DNA from: an uncultured Cetobacterium sp.
Lineage (GTDB): Bacteria > Fusobacteriota > Fusobacteriia > Fusobacteriales > Fusobacteriaceae
Direction of reading: 5' to 3'
Assembly: GCA_949293295.1 (NCBI GenBank)
Contig: CASFCG010000022.1
Span: 1-40,250 of the forward strand
Length of the DNA stretch: 40,250 nucleotides
Shown: positions 9,136 to 18,120 of the stretch, in pieces
Layout: each line of letters opens with the position of its first letter
How positions within the stretch are numbered: position 1 is the stretch's first letter
Notes under the pieces: generated by a model
The model's database searches: none
Told to the model about the DNA's origin: nothing
Seen by the model: the letters and a program-made list of their open reading frames with translations, nothing else
Translations under genes and position numbers: made by a program

Positions 9136-10982
9136 TTTCTCTTAAATCCTTTCTCTATCTCATTTAGCCCTAATCTGAAGATTATCGGTCTTCCGTGTGG
9201 ACAACTAAACTTTCCTATTCTATGCAACTGAGAAAGTAAACTTTCCATTTCAAATATATCAAGTTTCTGATTAGCTTTTATTGCTCCCCTACAAGAAAGA
9301 GAAATTATAAAACTCTCTATAACTTCATTTTTAGAATTTAATTTGTCAATTCCGCTTAGTATTTCAAAAAATATATTCTCAAATGAATCTTTAGTTTCAA
9401 AATTTGGAACTGCTCTAATTAAAAGTTCTGATTCACTGAACTCATCAATCTCAAATCCAAAATCCTGAAATAACGATATATTTTTCTTAAATAAGTCATA
9501 TTGTTTTGGTATTACTGTTACTCTTATTGGAACAAGTAAGCTCTGAGAGATAATCTTTTTTCCTTCATATTCTTTTTTTAATTTCTCATATAATATTCTC
9601 TCATGAACAATATGTTGGTCGTATAAAAGAAGCTCTCCCTCTTCTTCAGTTATAATGTAAGAGTTTGAAAACTGTCCAATTATTTTTATTTTGCTAAATT
9701 TTTTTTCATCCCTATTTAGTATATCATAATTATTTTCAGATTTCAAAGGGGAAGATATATCTTTTTCTTTTTCATTTTTTTCTAATAACATTAACTCCAC
9801 TTTTTCCGTCTTTAAAGGTGAATAGGAGTTTTTTTCTATGAAGTCTACCTTTTTATTTTTCTCTATTTGTTCATTTGATTTTATTTCGGAATCATTTTCA
9901 AAAAAACTTCTCTTTTCAAATTTTAATATTGATTCTCTTGTATCATTTTCCTTTGATTCCCGTACCTCAAAATCTTCAATCTCTTCCTCATTCTCATCTT
10001 TTAAACCAGTCATAGTAAAAGAGCTATTTTCTAGTAAAGATTTATTTATAATATTATAAACTTCGTGATATATTTGCTTCTCATTTGAAAACTTTATAAT
10101 CTTCTTAGATGGATGAACATTTACATCTATTGAATCAGGTTCAACTTGTAGATTAATTATTACAAACGGATATTTCCCTTTCATCAGATAAGTATAATAT
10201 GCATCAATAACAGCCTCTTCTACTACTTTTGCTTTTACTGGACGCCCATTAACAAATATAAACATATAATCTCTCGTTGCTCTATTTAAAGAGGGATTTC
10301 CTATATACCCTATTTCTGTTTTCTTTAGAGATTTTAAAATTTGAACTCCAAACACTTCTACAATAGTGTTTTCTAATCCATTTCCACTTGTACGTAAAAC
10401 CTGTTTTTCATCGATATTTAAAGTTATAGAAACATCAGGATTAGCTAAACTCTCTTGTAAAACAATCTCTTTTATTCTTGCATTTTCCGTACTATCTTTT
10501 CTCAAAAATTTTAATCTAGCTGGTGTATTAAAAAATAACTCCGTTATTTTTATTTCTGTTCCTCCATTTCTTTGATTTTCCTTTAAACCTGTAATCTTAC
10601 CCGCAGAAACATATATGCTATTTCCAATCTCACTTTTTTCTTGCTTAGATGATATATTCATCTTTGATACTGCTGAAATCGCCGCTAGAGCTTCACCTCT
10701 AAAACCATAACTTTTTAAGTTAAACAAGTCTTCTCTAGAAGATATCTTACTTGTCGCGTGCCTTTCTATACACAACAATAAATCCTCTTTTGACATTCCA
10801 ACTCCATCATCAATAATTGTAATTGATTTGCCACCATTTTTTACATCTATTTTTATATATTTACTTTTAGCATCCAATGAATTTTCTAATAACTCTTTTA
10901 CTAAACTTGCTGGATTTTCCACCACCTCACCAGCGGCAATCATATTAGATAGAGATTCATCTAAAATTTTTATTTTTCCCAA
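9132..10982 (-). CDS. mutL: DNA mismatch repair protein MutL with endonuclease motif
   Basis: 616 residues. The GHKL ATPase N-terminus holds ENSLDAKSK, DDGVGM and TSKI..F.L.SYGFRGEAL. The C-terminal domain has the endonuclease motif DQHIVHERILYE (DQHxxxERxxxxE-type), the metal motifs SCRGAIKANQ and CPHGRP, and a terminal FKR. It is therefore predicted to nick DNA itself, as in organisms without MutH. A low-complexity linker rich in Glu, Lys and Ser (about 330-430) joins the domains. The start is TTG at 10982-10980, eight bases after a clear GGAGG site (10991-10995); no ATG fits better. It is the first gene of the minus-strand series. No mutS lies in the window. Confidence 0.96.
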   Translation of the reverse strand: MGKIKILDESLSNMIAAGEVVENPASLVKELLENSLDAKSKYIKIDVKNGGKSITIIDDGVGMSKEDLLLCIERHATSKISSREDLFNLKSYGFRGEALAAISAVSKMNISSKQEKSEIGNSIYVSAGKITGLKENQRNGGTEIKITELFFNTPARLKFLRKDSTENARIKEIVLQESLANPDVSITLNIDEKQVLRTSGNGLENTIVEVFGVQILKSLKKTEIGYIGNPSLNRATRDYMFIFVNGRPVKAKVVEEAVIDAYYTYLMKGKYPFVIINLQVEPDSIDVNVHPSKKIIKFSNEKQIYHEVYNIINKSLLENSSFTMTGLKDENEEEIEDFEVRESKENDTRESILKFEKRSFFENDSEIKSNEQIEKNKKVDFIEKNSYSPLKTEKVELMLLEKNEKEKDISSPLKSENNYDILNRDEKKFSKIKIIGQFSNSYIITEEEGELLLYDQHIVHERILYEKLKKEYEGKKIISQSLLVPIRVTVIPKQYDLFKKNISLFQDFGFEIDEFSESELLIRAVPNFETKDSFENIFFEILSGIDKLNSKNEVIESFIISLSCRGAIKANQKLDIFEMESLLSQLHRIGKFSCPHGRPIIFRLGLNEIEKGFKRK

Positions 10983-11093
10983 AATTTATTCCTCCATTCC
11001 TCATAAATCTATTTACCTTTACTCTCATATTTTTTTAATATTTTATCATAAATCTAGTCAAAATAAAAAATAAATTATTGTATTTCATATCTC

Positions 11094-11122
11094 TTGAAAA
11101 TTTAAATAAAATTCACTATAAT
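11094..11122 (+). promoter_or_regulatory. Sigma-70-type promoter for the exporter genes
   Basis: TTGAAA (11094-11099), 17-base spacer, TATAAT (11117-11122). Transcription would start near 11129, leaving a leader of about 155 bases before the exporter start at 11285. The rest of the 302-base gap to mutL (10983-11093) holds the mutL ribosome site and no clear gene. Confidence 0.65.
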
Positions 11123-11132
11123 TATAGACAGT

Positions 11133-11152
11133 ATTAGTACTTTAGTATTAAT
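11133..11152 (+). promoter_or_regulatory. Hairpin or operator at the transcript start
   Basis: An 8-bp inverted repeat with one G-T pair (11133-11140 with 11145-11152) and a four-base loop begins about four bases after the predicted transcription start. It could be a 5' stabilising stem in the RNA or a repressor operator in the DNA. The sequence does not decide between these. Confidence 0.35.
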
Positions 11153-11284
11153 CTTATCTATGATTTTTTCTACCTCAGAAATAATCTTTTTCTTTAAATT
11201 TTATTTCAAAATTTGTTGATTTTATTAAATCTTTTTGATAAACTCTTTTCAGACAAAAAATTTCATTAGAAGGGGGGGATTGAA

Positions 11285-12070
11285 ATGTTTAATAATAAAA
11301 ACAAAATTGAACATAAAATTCTGCAGTTAGCAACATATGCTGGAAAGCTTGTCTTGACAAGTGGAGGAGAGATATATAGAGTTGAAAACACCATAAGTTA
11401 TATTGGAAACCAATTTGGAGCAAAAATTGATTCTTTTGCAACTCTAACTTGTATCATTTCATCCATAAAAAGCTCTAATGGAGAAGTTTTTACAATGGTT
11501 GAAAGAATTAAATCTCGTTCTACAGATTTGAATAAAATAAATCAAGTTCAATCTCTTCTAGCTTCTATTAAAGATTATAGATTTGACGAATTGAAAAAAG
11601 AACTACAAAAAATTGAAAATGAGAAATCTCACTCTCTAAAATTAAATGTATTAGCCGGTGCAGTTGGGGCTAGTGCTTTCTCATTTTTGTTCAAGGGAGA
11701 AAAGAATGACTTTATTTCAGCTTTTATTTCGGGAGCATTAGTTATTATTTTAGATAGAGCCTTAAAAAAGCTTTCACTTAATAGTTTTTTTACTAATCTC
11801 ATATTGGGTGGAGTTTGTGCTTTTATTTCTAATCTACTTTTCATAAATGGGTTAATCAAAAATCCAGCACTTAGTACAATCTCTTCACTAATGCTGTTAG
11901 TTCCTGGAGTTTCTTTCATTAACTCGATAAGAGATATCATAGATGGTGATTTGGTCGCTGGAACCTCCAGAATCACAGAGGTTTTTATGATTGGAACTGC
12001 GATTGCACTCGGAGCAGTATTTGCCACTAACTTTTTTACACGTTTTGGAGGTGCACTATGTTTTATATAG
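11285..12070 (+). CDS. Threonine/serine exporter, N-terminal subunit (DUF1212)
   Basis: 261 residues. A soluble N-terminal part (about 1-115, with LVLTSGGEIYRVE, a hallmark of the ThrE family) is followed by five or so membrane helices. The motif LVPGVSFINSIRDIIDGDLVAGTSR (about 207-231) is conserved in DUF1212. In Corynebacterium ThrE is one polypeptide; in many low-GC bacteria, as here, it is split in two. The next gene supplies the second membrane half. The start is preceded by a strong AGGGGGG site. Role: export of threonine, serine or a related small molecule across the inner membrane. The substrate is inferred from the family. Confidence 0.88.
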   Translation: MFNNKNKIEHKILQLATYAGKLVLTSGGEIYRVENTISYIGNQFGAKIDSFATLTCIISSIKSSNGEVFTMVERIKSRSTDLNKINQVQSLLASIKDYRFDELKKELQKIENEKSHSLKLNVLAGAVGASAFSFLFKGEKNDFISAFISGALVIILDRALKKLSLNSFFTNLILGGVCAFISNLLFINGLIKNPALSTISSLMLLVPGVSFINSIRDIIDGDLVAGTSRITEVFMIGTAIALGAVFATNFFTRFGGALCFI

Positions 12071-12489
12071 AGATTTTCTTTTCTTTCTTGGTAACCGTCG
12101 GATTTGCTATTCTTTTTAATGTACGTGGAAAGTTTATAATCTATTCTGGAGTTGGTGGTGCTATTAGTTGGTTTTTTTATCTCATTTTTAAAGAACAAGG
12201 ATATCAAGTTTCAAGTTGCTATTTATTAGCTACATTAATTACATCCTTGTACTGTGAAATTGTAGCCAGAAAAATAAAGACAACCGTCCCAACTTTATTG
12301 ATTGCTGCACTTATTCCTTTAGCTCCAGGAGGTGGAATTTATTACACTATGCTCCATCTTTTGAACAATCAATATAAACTTTCACTTTTAAAAGGAGCTG
12401 AAACTCTTGTCTTAGCTGGAGCTATGGCACTTGGTGTAATAATTGGAATGAGTTTTTCAAAAATCTTCTTCCGTTTGAAGAAAATTTAA
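12058..12489 (+). CDS. Threonine/serine exporter, C-terminal subunit (DUF3815)
   Basis: 143 residues, five predicted membrane helices. PTLLIAALIPLAPGGGIYYTM is the conserved loop of the DUF3815 half of ThrE (it mirrors LVPGVSF in the partner). The ATG overlaps the partner gene by 13 bases and its GGAGG site (12047-12051) lies within that gene, so the two halves are made in equal amounts. Together they should form one membrane exporter. Confidence 0.87.
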   Translation: MFYIEIFFSFLVTVGFAILFNVRGKFIIYSGVGGAISWFFYLIFKEQGYQVSSCYLLATLITSLYCEIVARKIKTTVPTLLIAALIPLAPGGGIYYTMLHLLNNQYKLSLLKGAETLVLAGAMALGVIIGMSFSKIFFRLKKI

Positions 12490-12500
12490 ACTTAAAAACT

Positions 12501-12523
12501 AAGAGAGTTGTCTAACTCTCTTT
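12501..12523 (+). terminator. Hairpin between exporter and MATE gene
   Basis: A 9-bp perfect stem (12501-12509 with 12514-12522) with a four-base loop. The following T run is short and interrupted, so it may act as a partial terminator with readthrough into the MATE gene 22 bases on. Confidence 0.6.
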
Positions 12524-12544
12524 AAATTATTTAGGAGTGTATAT

Positions 12545-13906
12545 ATGGAAAACAAATATTTAAAATTAAAAGAAGAACCAATAAAAAAATTACTATTAGA
12601 ATTTTCTTTACCTGCTATCTTAGGAATGCTAGTAAATGCCCTTTATAACATAGTTGATAGAATTTATATCGGAAATATACATGAAATTGGAAAAGCGGCT
12701 ATTACTGGTGTTGGAGTAACTTTCCCTGTTATGATATTATCTCTTGCTTTTGCTCTTCTTATAGGACTTGGAGGTTCTACAAATATCTCTCTTTTTTTAG
12801 GAAAAGGAGATATCAAAAAATCTGAAAAATATTTAGGTAGTATGTGTTTACTTTCAATAATTGTAGGTATCATATTGAGTTTTTTGACAATCTATTTTAT
12901 GAATAGTTATATTGAGATTTTGGGGGCTAGTCCTGACACAAAACAATTTGCGATGGAGTATTTAGAGATAGTAGCTTATGGATTTCCTATTTTCATTTTA
13001 GGTTATTCGTTAAATTCGGCTGTTCGTTCAGATGGAAATCCAAAAATAGCTATGATAACACTTTTACTAGGTGCTATAACTAATATTATATTAGACCCTA
13101 TTTTAATATTTGGACTAAATCTAGGTGTAAAAGGAGCAGCGATTGCGACAATATCTTCACAATTTGTTTCTACTTTATGGACTTTCTTTTACTTTATCTC
13201 AAGATATAGCGGAATTAAACTTCATTTTAAAAATATTAAAACTGATTTCACTACTTTTAAATCTATTATAACAATTGGTACAGGTCCGTTTATACTTCAA
13301 ATAGCTTCCAGCTTTATAACATTTTTATTTAATAGTACTTTTAAAGTTTTTGGAGGTGATATCCAGATTGGAGCTATGACTATTGTTAACTCTATAAATT
13401 CGATGATTTTGATGCCAATTTTTGGAATAAATCAAGGGCTTCAACCCATTTTAGGATTCAACTATGGAGCTAAGCACTATTCGAGGGTAAAAGAAGCGTT
13501 TTATCTTGCAATAAAAGGAGCTACAATAATATCTATTTTAGGTTTTACTTTAGTCCATATTGCATCTGTTCCAATTATAAGAATTTTCACTACTGACCCT
13601 GAGCTTCTATCAGCAACTAAGACTGGGATAAAATTGTTTACTTTAATGTTACCATTTATAGGATTTCAGTCTGTGGCTACGATATATTTCCAAGCAGTTG
13701 GAAAGCATCGAATGACTACATTTTTAAGTTTAATTAGACAGATTATTTTTTTAGTTCCATTGATTATCGGACTTTCTAGAGTTTGGGGGGCGATTGGAGT
13801 TTGGATTGCTGTTCCTTGTTCTGATTTTCTCTCCGTTATTGTTACAGCTATTCTAACCAAAAAAGAGATAAAGAATCTTAAAAAATTAGAATTAAAAAAA
13901 AATTAG
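12545..13906 (+). CDS. MATE-family multidrug efflux transporter
   Basis: 453 residues, twelve membrane helices in two similar halves, the usual MATE length. N-terminal motif LLLEFSLPAILGMLVNALYNIVDRIYIG and the G-(x)-NI-DPILIFGLNLGVKGAAIATISSQ segment (about 178-205) are typical of the DinF/NorM-like, BmrA-type MATE proteins of low-GC bacteria. It exports cationic drugs or dyes using a sodium or proton gradient; the specific substrate cannot be read from sequence. It lies between the threonine exporter and coaBC with only eight bases before coaBC, so those two are probably co-transcribed. Confidence 0.9.
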   Translation: MENKYLKLKEEPIKKLLLEFSLPAILGMLVNALYNIVDRIYIGNIHEIGKAAITGVGVTFPVMILSLAFALLIGLGGSTNISLFLGKGDIKKSEKYLGSMCLLSIIVGIILSFLTIYFMNSYIEILGASPDTKQFAMEYLEIVAYGFPIFILGYSLNSAVRSDGNPKIAMITLLLGAITNIILDPILIFGLNLGVKGAAIATISSQFVSTLWTFFYFISRYSGIKLHFKNIKTDFTTFKSIITIGTGPFILQIASSFITFLFNSTFKVFGGDIQIGAMTIVNSINSMILMPIFGINQGLQPILGFNYGAKHYSRVKEAFYLAIKGATIISILGFTLVHIASVPIIRIFTTDPELLSATKTGIKLFTLMLPFIGFQSVATIYFQAVGKHRMTTFLSLIRQIIFLVPLIIGLSRVWGAIGVWIAVPCSDFLSVIVTAILTKKEIKNLKKLELKKN

Positions 13907-13914
13907 GAGGATTA

Positions 13915-15093
13915 ATGAAAAATATTGTTCTTGGAGTTACAGGTGGAATTGCTGCCTATAAATCTGCTAATATTGTTTCGCTACTAAGAAAAAAAGGATA
14001 TGATGTTAAAGTTATAATGACTGAAAATGCTACAAAAATAATCACACCTCAAACTTTAGAAACACTGTCAAAAAATAGAGTTATAGTTGATATGTGGGAA
14101 AGAGAGCATCAGATTGAAGTTGAGCATATATCACTATCAGAATGGGCTGATTTAATATTGATTGCTCCCGCCACTTATAATATTGTAGGAAAGGTGGCAA
14201 ATGGGATAGCTGATGATATGCTTTCAACTGTTATCTCTGCCTCGAAAAAACCTATTTATTTCGCTTTGGCTATGAATGTTAACATGTATGAAAATCCTAT
14301 ATTAAATGAAAATATACAAAAACTTAAAAATTTTGGTTATCATTTTATTGAGGCAGATGAAGGATTTTTAGCCTGCAATATAGAAGCTAAAGGGCGGTTA
14401 AGAGATGAAAAAGAGATTATTGAAATTATTGAAAAAAATTTGAATTATGAGTTCCCCCTAAAGGGTAAAAAAGTTTTAATTACAGCTGGAAGAACCGAAG
14501 AAGCCCTAGACCCTATCCGTTATTTTTCCAATCATTCAAGTGGAAAAATGGGATATTCTCTCGCTGAGGAAGCTATTGAACTGGGAGCAGAAGTAACTCT
14601 TATCTCTGGACCAACAAATCTTACTACTCCTAGAGGTATTTCTAAATTTATATCTGTAAAATCTGCCCAAGAGATGTTTCAAGAGGTAATGAAACATTAT
14701 GAGTTTCAAGATATCGCCATCGCTTGTGCTGCTGTTGCTGATTACAGACCAAAACACTATTATAATGAAAAGATTAAGAAAAATGATGATGAATTGACCA
14801 TTATTTTAGAAAGAAATCCAGATATATTGTTAAATATGGGAAAGAATAAAAAAAATCAAATTTTAATAGGTTTTGCAGCGGAAACTGAAAATCTTTTAGA
14901 TAACGCTAAAAATAAACTTAAAAAGAAAAATTTAGATTTTATAGTTGCAAATAGTGCATATAATATGCAACAAGATAAAAACTTAATTCAAATAATTAAA
15001 AAAAATGGGGAAATCTTAAAATTTAATGAAGCAAAAAAAAGAATCGTGGCTAAGCAGATATTTAGCGAGATTATAAATGAAATAAACAAATAA
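13915..15093 (+). CDS. coaBC: Bifunctional phosphopantothenoylcysteine decarboxylase/synthetase
   Basis: 392 residues, normal length for CoaBC (Dfp). It performs two consecutive steps of coenzyme A synthesis: CTP-dependent joining of cysteine to 4'-phosphopantothenate (CoaB, C-terminal) and FMN-dependent decarboxylation (CoaC, N-terminal). The CoaC half begins with GVTGGIAAYKSA, contains the PA(T)YN segment and the catalytic cysteine in GFLACNIEAKGRL (about 163-175). The CoaB half starts at ITAGRTEEALDPIRYFSNHSSGKMG and includes the conserved KIKKND. The ATG follows an AGGAGG site by five bases. A perfect hairpin terminator closes the transcript. Confidence 0.96.
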   Translation: MKNIVLGVTGGIAAYKSANIVSLLRKKGYDVKVIMTENATKIITPQTLETLSKNRVIVDMWEREHQIEVEHISLSEWADLILIAPATYNIVGKVANGIADDMLSTVISASKKPIYFALAMNVNMYENPILNENIQKLKNFGYHFIEADEGFLACNIEAKGRLRDEKEIIEIIEKNLNYEFPLKGKKVLITAGRTEEALDPIRYFSNHSSGKMGYSLAEEAIELGAEVTLISGPTNLTTPRGISKFISVKSAQEMFQEVMKHYEFQDIAIACAAVADYRPKHYYNEKIKKNDDELTIILERNPDILLNMGKNKKNQILIGFAAETENLLDNAKNKLKKKNLDFIVANSAYNMQQDKNLIQIIKKNGEILKFNEAKKRIVAKQIFSEIINEINK

Positions 15094-15119
15094 AAAGCAG
15101 AGTAATACTCTGCTTTTTT
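15092..15119 (+). terminator. Terminator after coaBC
   Basis: Stem 15097-15103 with 15107-15113, extended by A-T pairs outside, three-base loop, then six T. It starts at the coaBC stop codon. Confidence 0.9.
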
Positions 15120-15236
15120 CTTATATTTCTCCTATATGAGTTAAATAAAATACAAAAAAAATTACAAAAAATGTACGTTTAAAATGAAAGGATTATAGAG
15201 TATACTTTATTAAATAAAATTATTAAAGAGGTGTAT

Positions 15237-17261
15237 ATGTTTACAAGTCGTTCAACAAAAATTCTAAAATATCTATTAGTTCACAATAAAGCAACTTTAA
15301 AGGAGGTTTCAAAAAATTTTAAAGTGAGTGAAAGAACAATCAGATACGAAATAGAAAAAATAAATGAAGAATTAAAAGAAAAAAATAATGAAGAAATAGT
15401 TTTAATTAGGGGAGAATATTTAATTAAAAACAAAGAAAAAATACTAGAAATTTTAAATCAAAATAATACTTATATTCCTTCAGCTGGAGAAAGAGAGATA
15501 TTTATTTTATTAAAAATATGTTTAACAAGAGAGATAAAACAATCCACTCTATCAGAGATATTAGATGTCAGTAAAAGTACAATAAAATCTCATTTGAGAG
15601 AAATAAGAAAAATCCTAAATGGCTACAATTTAAAATTAGAAATATTAGCAAGAAAGGGGTTAGTAATAGTTGGGAGTGAAGAGCAAATAAGACAATGTAC
15701 ATTAAAAGCCATTACGTTAGTAAAAAAAGAAAAAAGTAAATTTTTAGATGATGTACTAAAGAGATATTTAAATGAAATAGACCAAGCAGGAATAAAACTT
15801 TTTATAAATTATTGTCAAAAATTGATGGAAAAAATAATATCAGACGAAGCGTACGAAATTATATTAAAATATATAAGTTTAGTTATATATTTTAATAAAT
15901 ATGATAAAAAGATTAACAATATTAAAAATAGTAATTTTCTAAAAAATACAATGGAATATGGAGCTGTAATCCGTTCTAAAGCATTATTAGAAGGATTCTA
16001 TGAAATGGAGTTTTCCGAAGATGAATATTTAAAAATAACAGATTATTTTTTGGGAAGCCACACCTATAATATATCCTACTCTTATTATGAAAACTGGGTC
16101 GAAATAGAGATTATTGTAAAAAATTTTATTGAAAAAATAAATAAAGAGTTGGAAGTTAATATCACCAACGATGAAACCTTAATTTTAGGCTTAATAAATC
16201 ATATAAAACCAACAATATATAGAATAAAAAACGAAATAGAATTAGAAAATACTATATATGAAGAGGTAGTCGAAAGTTATCCTAAACTATTTACACTTGT
16301 AAAAAAAGGAGTAGAGGAATTAGAAAATTTTATAAATATAGAATTTACAAATGATGAAATAGCCTTTCTAACTATTCACTTCAAAGCGGCAATTGATAGG
16401 AATATAAAAACAAAAAAAGAAAAATTAAAAATTTTAATCGTATGTGGTTCTGGTTATGGAAGTTCAAAATTGTTGGCTCAACAAATAAAAGAACTCTACA
16501 GAGTTGAAATAGTAGATACAATTCCAAGATATTTATTAGAAAAAGTCGAAAGAAGAAAGGATATTGATTTAATATTAACGACAGTATCTTTGCAAGATTA
16601 TAAAACTACCAAAGATATAATGAAAGTAAACTCCATCTTATCAAAAGAGGATATTCAAAACCTGGATAGTTATCCAATTCCAAGAGATAATAAGAAAATA
16701 GTTTTTTCACAACTTATTAAGGTCATAGAAGAAAATTCAATGATTAAAGTAGATGATAAACTACTAGAAGCATTAAAGAACTTTTTAGATACAAAATTAA
16801 TAGATGATATTTGTCAGAAAAAAAGTACAATTTTTGACTTATTACCTGAAAATAGAATTATCCTGAAAGGTAAAGCTACTAACTGGGAAGATGCTATAAG
16901 AGAAGCTGGGGAATTATTGTTGAAAGATGAGTGTATTAATAAAGAATATATAGATGAAATGATAAAAATAGTAAGAGAGTTTGGTAGCTATATTTTATTT
17001 GTTCCTGGCGTAATTTTCCCTCATGCTAAAGTGAAGAGTAAAATTAAGAAAACTGGATTTTCATTAGTACTGTATAAGGATGGAATAGAATTTTTAGAAA
17101 ATAATAAAATAAATATAGTTGTATGTTTCTCATCTAAAAATGGAAGAGAACATTTAGATGGACTAGTGAAAATGATTGAAAATTTTGAAGAAAATAATCT
17201 TCTAAAGAAAATACAAAGGTGTAAATCTTCAAAAGAGATTTTAAAATTAATCGGGAAATAA
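15237..17261 (+). CDS. PRD-containing transcriptional regulator with EIIB-like and EIIA domains
   Basis: 674 residues from the ATG at 15237, which stands five bases after GAGG; a GTG at 15231 lies inside that site and is less likely. Numbering below counts from the GTG. Domains: a winged HTH (about 5-50; TLKEVSKNFKVSERTIRYEI), a second HTH (about 100-130), PRD1 (about 180-285), PRD2 (about 295-395), an EIIB-like domain with the Cys405 loop IVCGSGYGSSK, and a C-terminal EIIA domain with His598 in GVIFPHAK. PRD2 keeps both regulatory histidines (His324, His383). In PRD1 the first is replaced (YISLVIYF) and only His277 remains. This is the MtlR/LicR/UlaR-like layout of DNA-binding activators controlled by PTS phosphorylation. 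It lies directly before the PTS operon and very probably controls it. A weak TTTAAA-17-TATACT promoter lies at 15178-15206. Confidence 0.88.
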   Translation: MFTSRSTKILKYLLVHNKATLKEVSKNFKVSERTIRYEIEKINEELKEKNNEEIVLIRGEYLIKNKEKILEILNQNNTYIPSAGEREIFILLKICLTREIKQSTLSEILDVSKSTIKSHLREIRKILNGYNLKLEILARKGLVIVGSEEQIRQCTLKAITLVKKEKSKFLDDVLKRYLNEIDQAGIKLFINYCQKLMEKIISDEAYEIILKYISLVIYFNKYDKKINNIKNSNFLKNTMEYGAVIRSKALLEGFYEMEFSEDEYLKITDYFLGSHTYNISYSYYENWVEIEIIVKNFIEKINKELEVNITNDETLILGLINHIKPTIYRIKNEIELENTIYEEVVESYPKLFTLVKKGVEELENFINIEFTNDEIAFLTIHFKAAIDRNIKTKKEKLKILIVCGSGYGSSKLLAQQIKELYRVEIVDTIPRYLLEKVERRKDIDLILTTVSLQDYKTTKDIMKVNSILSKEDIQNLDSYPIPRDNKKIVFSQLIKVIEENSMIKVDDKLLEALKNFLDTKLIDDICQKKSTIFDLLPENRIILKGKATNWEDAIREAGELLLKDECINKEYIDEMIKIVREFGSYILFVPGVIFPHAKVKSKIKKTGFSLVLYKDGIEFLENNKINIVVCFSSKNGREHLDGLVKMIENFEENNLLKKIQRCKSSKEILKLIGK

Positions 17262-17369
17262 AAAGAATTGGGAGAAATAATTTCTAATTTTTTTGAAAAA
17301 ATTAAAATCTTTTATTAAACAACAGAAAATAATACAATGAAATAAAATCTTATAAGGAGACTAAAAAAA

Positions 17370-17795
17370 ATGTTAAAAGAAGAATTAAATGGAAACATAA
17401 TGATAAAACAAAAAGTAGAAAATTGGCAAGAAGCAATAAGGGTTGCTTCAAAACCTTTGATAGAAAAAAATAGGATAAACGATGAGTATGTAGAAGCAAT
17501 GATTGAAAATATAAGAAAATTTGGAGAATACATAATCATAGCTCCCAATATAGCCATGCCCCATTCAAGACCAGAAAACGGCGTAAATGAAAGCTGTGTT
17601 GCTCTTTTAAAACTTAATGAAAGTGTAAAATTTGATAGTGGGGAGGAAGTAAAACTATTTTTCATTTTAGGGGCAAAAGATAATAATTCACATATTAATA
17701 TTTTAACTGAACTTATGAAGATTATTGATGACGATGAAAAGATAAAAAAAATAATGAACGCCACAACAATAAAAGAAATAAAAGATATAATTTAA
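17370..17795 (+). CDS. PTS EIIA component, ascorbate/mannitol-fructose type (UlaC-like)
   Basis: 141 residues, a single EIIA domain (PTS_EIIA_2). The phosphoryl-accepting histidine is His65 in IIAPNIAMPHSRPENGV. It takes phosphate from HPr and passes it to the EIIB encoded 17 bases downstream. Its sequence parallels the C-terminal domain of the regulator just upstream: NWQEAIRVASKPLIEKNRINDEYVEAMI against NWEDAIREAGELLLKDECINKEYIDEMI. The regulator thus carries a copy of its own transporter domain. An AAGGAG site precedes the ATG. The 108-base gap upstream is where an operator and promoter should lie, but I see no convincing -35/-10 pair. Confidence 0.9.
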   Translation: MLKEELNGNIMIKQKVENWQEAIRVASKPLIEKNRINDEYVEAMIENIRKFGEYIIIAPNIAMPHSRPENGVNESCVALLKLNESVKFDSGEEVKLFFILGAKDNNSHINILTELMKIIDDDEKIKKIMNATTIKEIKDII

Positions 17796-17811
17796 TAAAG
17801 GAGAGTATAAA

Positions 17812-18087
17812 ATGATAAAAATTTTAACAGTGTGTGGAAATGGTATAGGTAGCAGTTTAATGTGTGCTATGAAAATTGATGAGATTTGTAAAGAGGAAGG
17901 AATTACAGCGGAAGTTGCTTCCTCAGACTTTAACTCTGTTTCTGGAAAACAAGCTGATTTAATTATAACAGTAAAGCAATTAGCAGAACAACTTTCAGGT
18001 TATAATGTAGCAGAGATTAGAAGTTACACAAATAAGAAAAAAATAAAAGAAGATGTACTAGGAAAGATAAAAGAATTGGCAAAATAA
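17812..18087 (+). CDS. PTS EIIB component, ascorbate type (UlaB-like)
   Basis: 91 residues. The phosphorylated cysteine is Cys8 in the P-loop-like ILTVCGNGIGSSLM motif of the lactose/ascorbate EIIB fold. Length and sequence fit the SgaB/UlaB group. It transfers phosphate from EIIA His65 to the sugar bound by EIIC. It has a GGAG site, and the EIIC gene follows after 33 bases. Confidence 0.92.
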   Translation: MIKILTVCGNGIGSSLMCAMKIDEICKEEGITAEVASSDFNSVSGKQADLIITVKQLAEQLSGYNVAEIRSYTNKKKIKEDVLGKIKELAK

Positions 18088-18120
18088 TTTAATGAAGATG
18101 AAAAATTTTAAGGAGGAAAA

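Noticed and set aside
11629-12207. 192-codon frame antisense to the exporter genes
   Set aside because: It is fully antisense to two well-supported membrane-protein genes and has no family resemblance.
17315-17764. 149-codon frame antisense to PTS EIIA
   Set aside because: Antisense shadow of a clear EIIA gene; the Phe/Ser/Ile-rich composition reflects AT-rich reverse complement.
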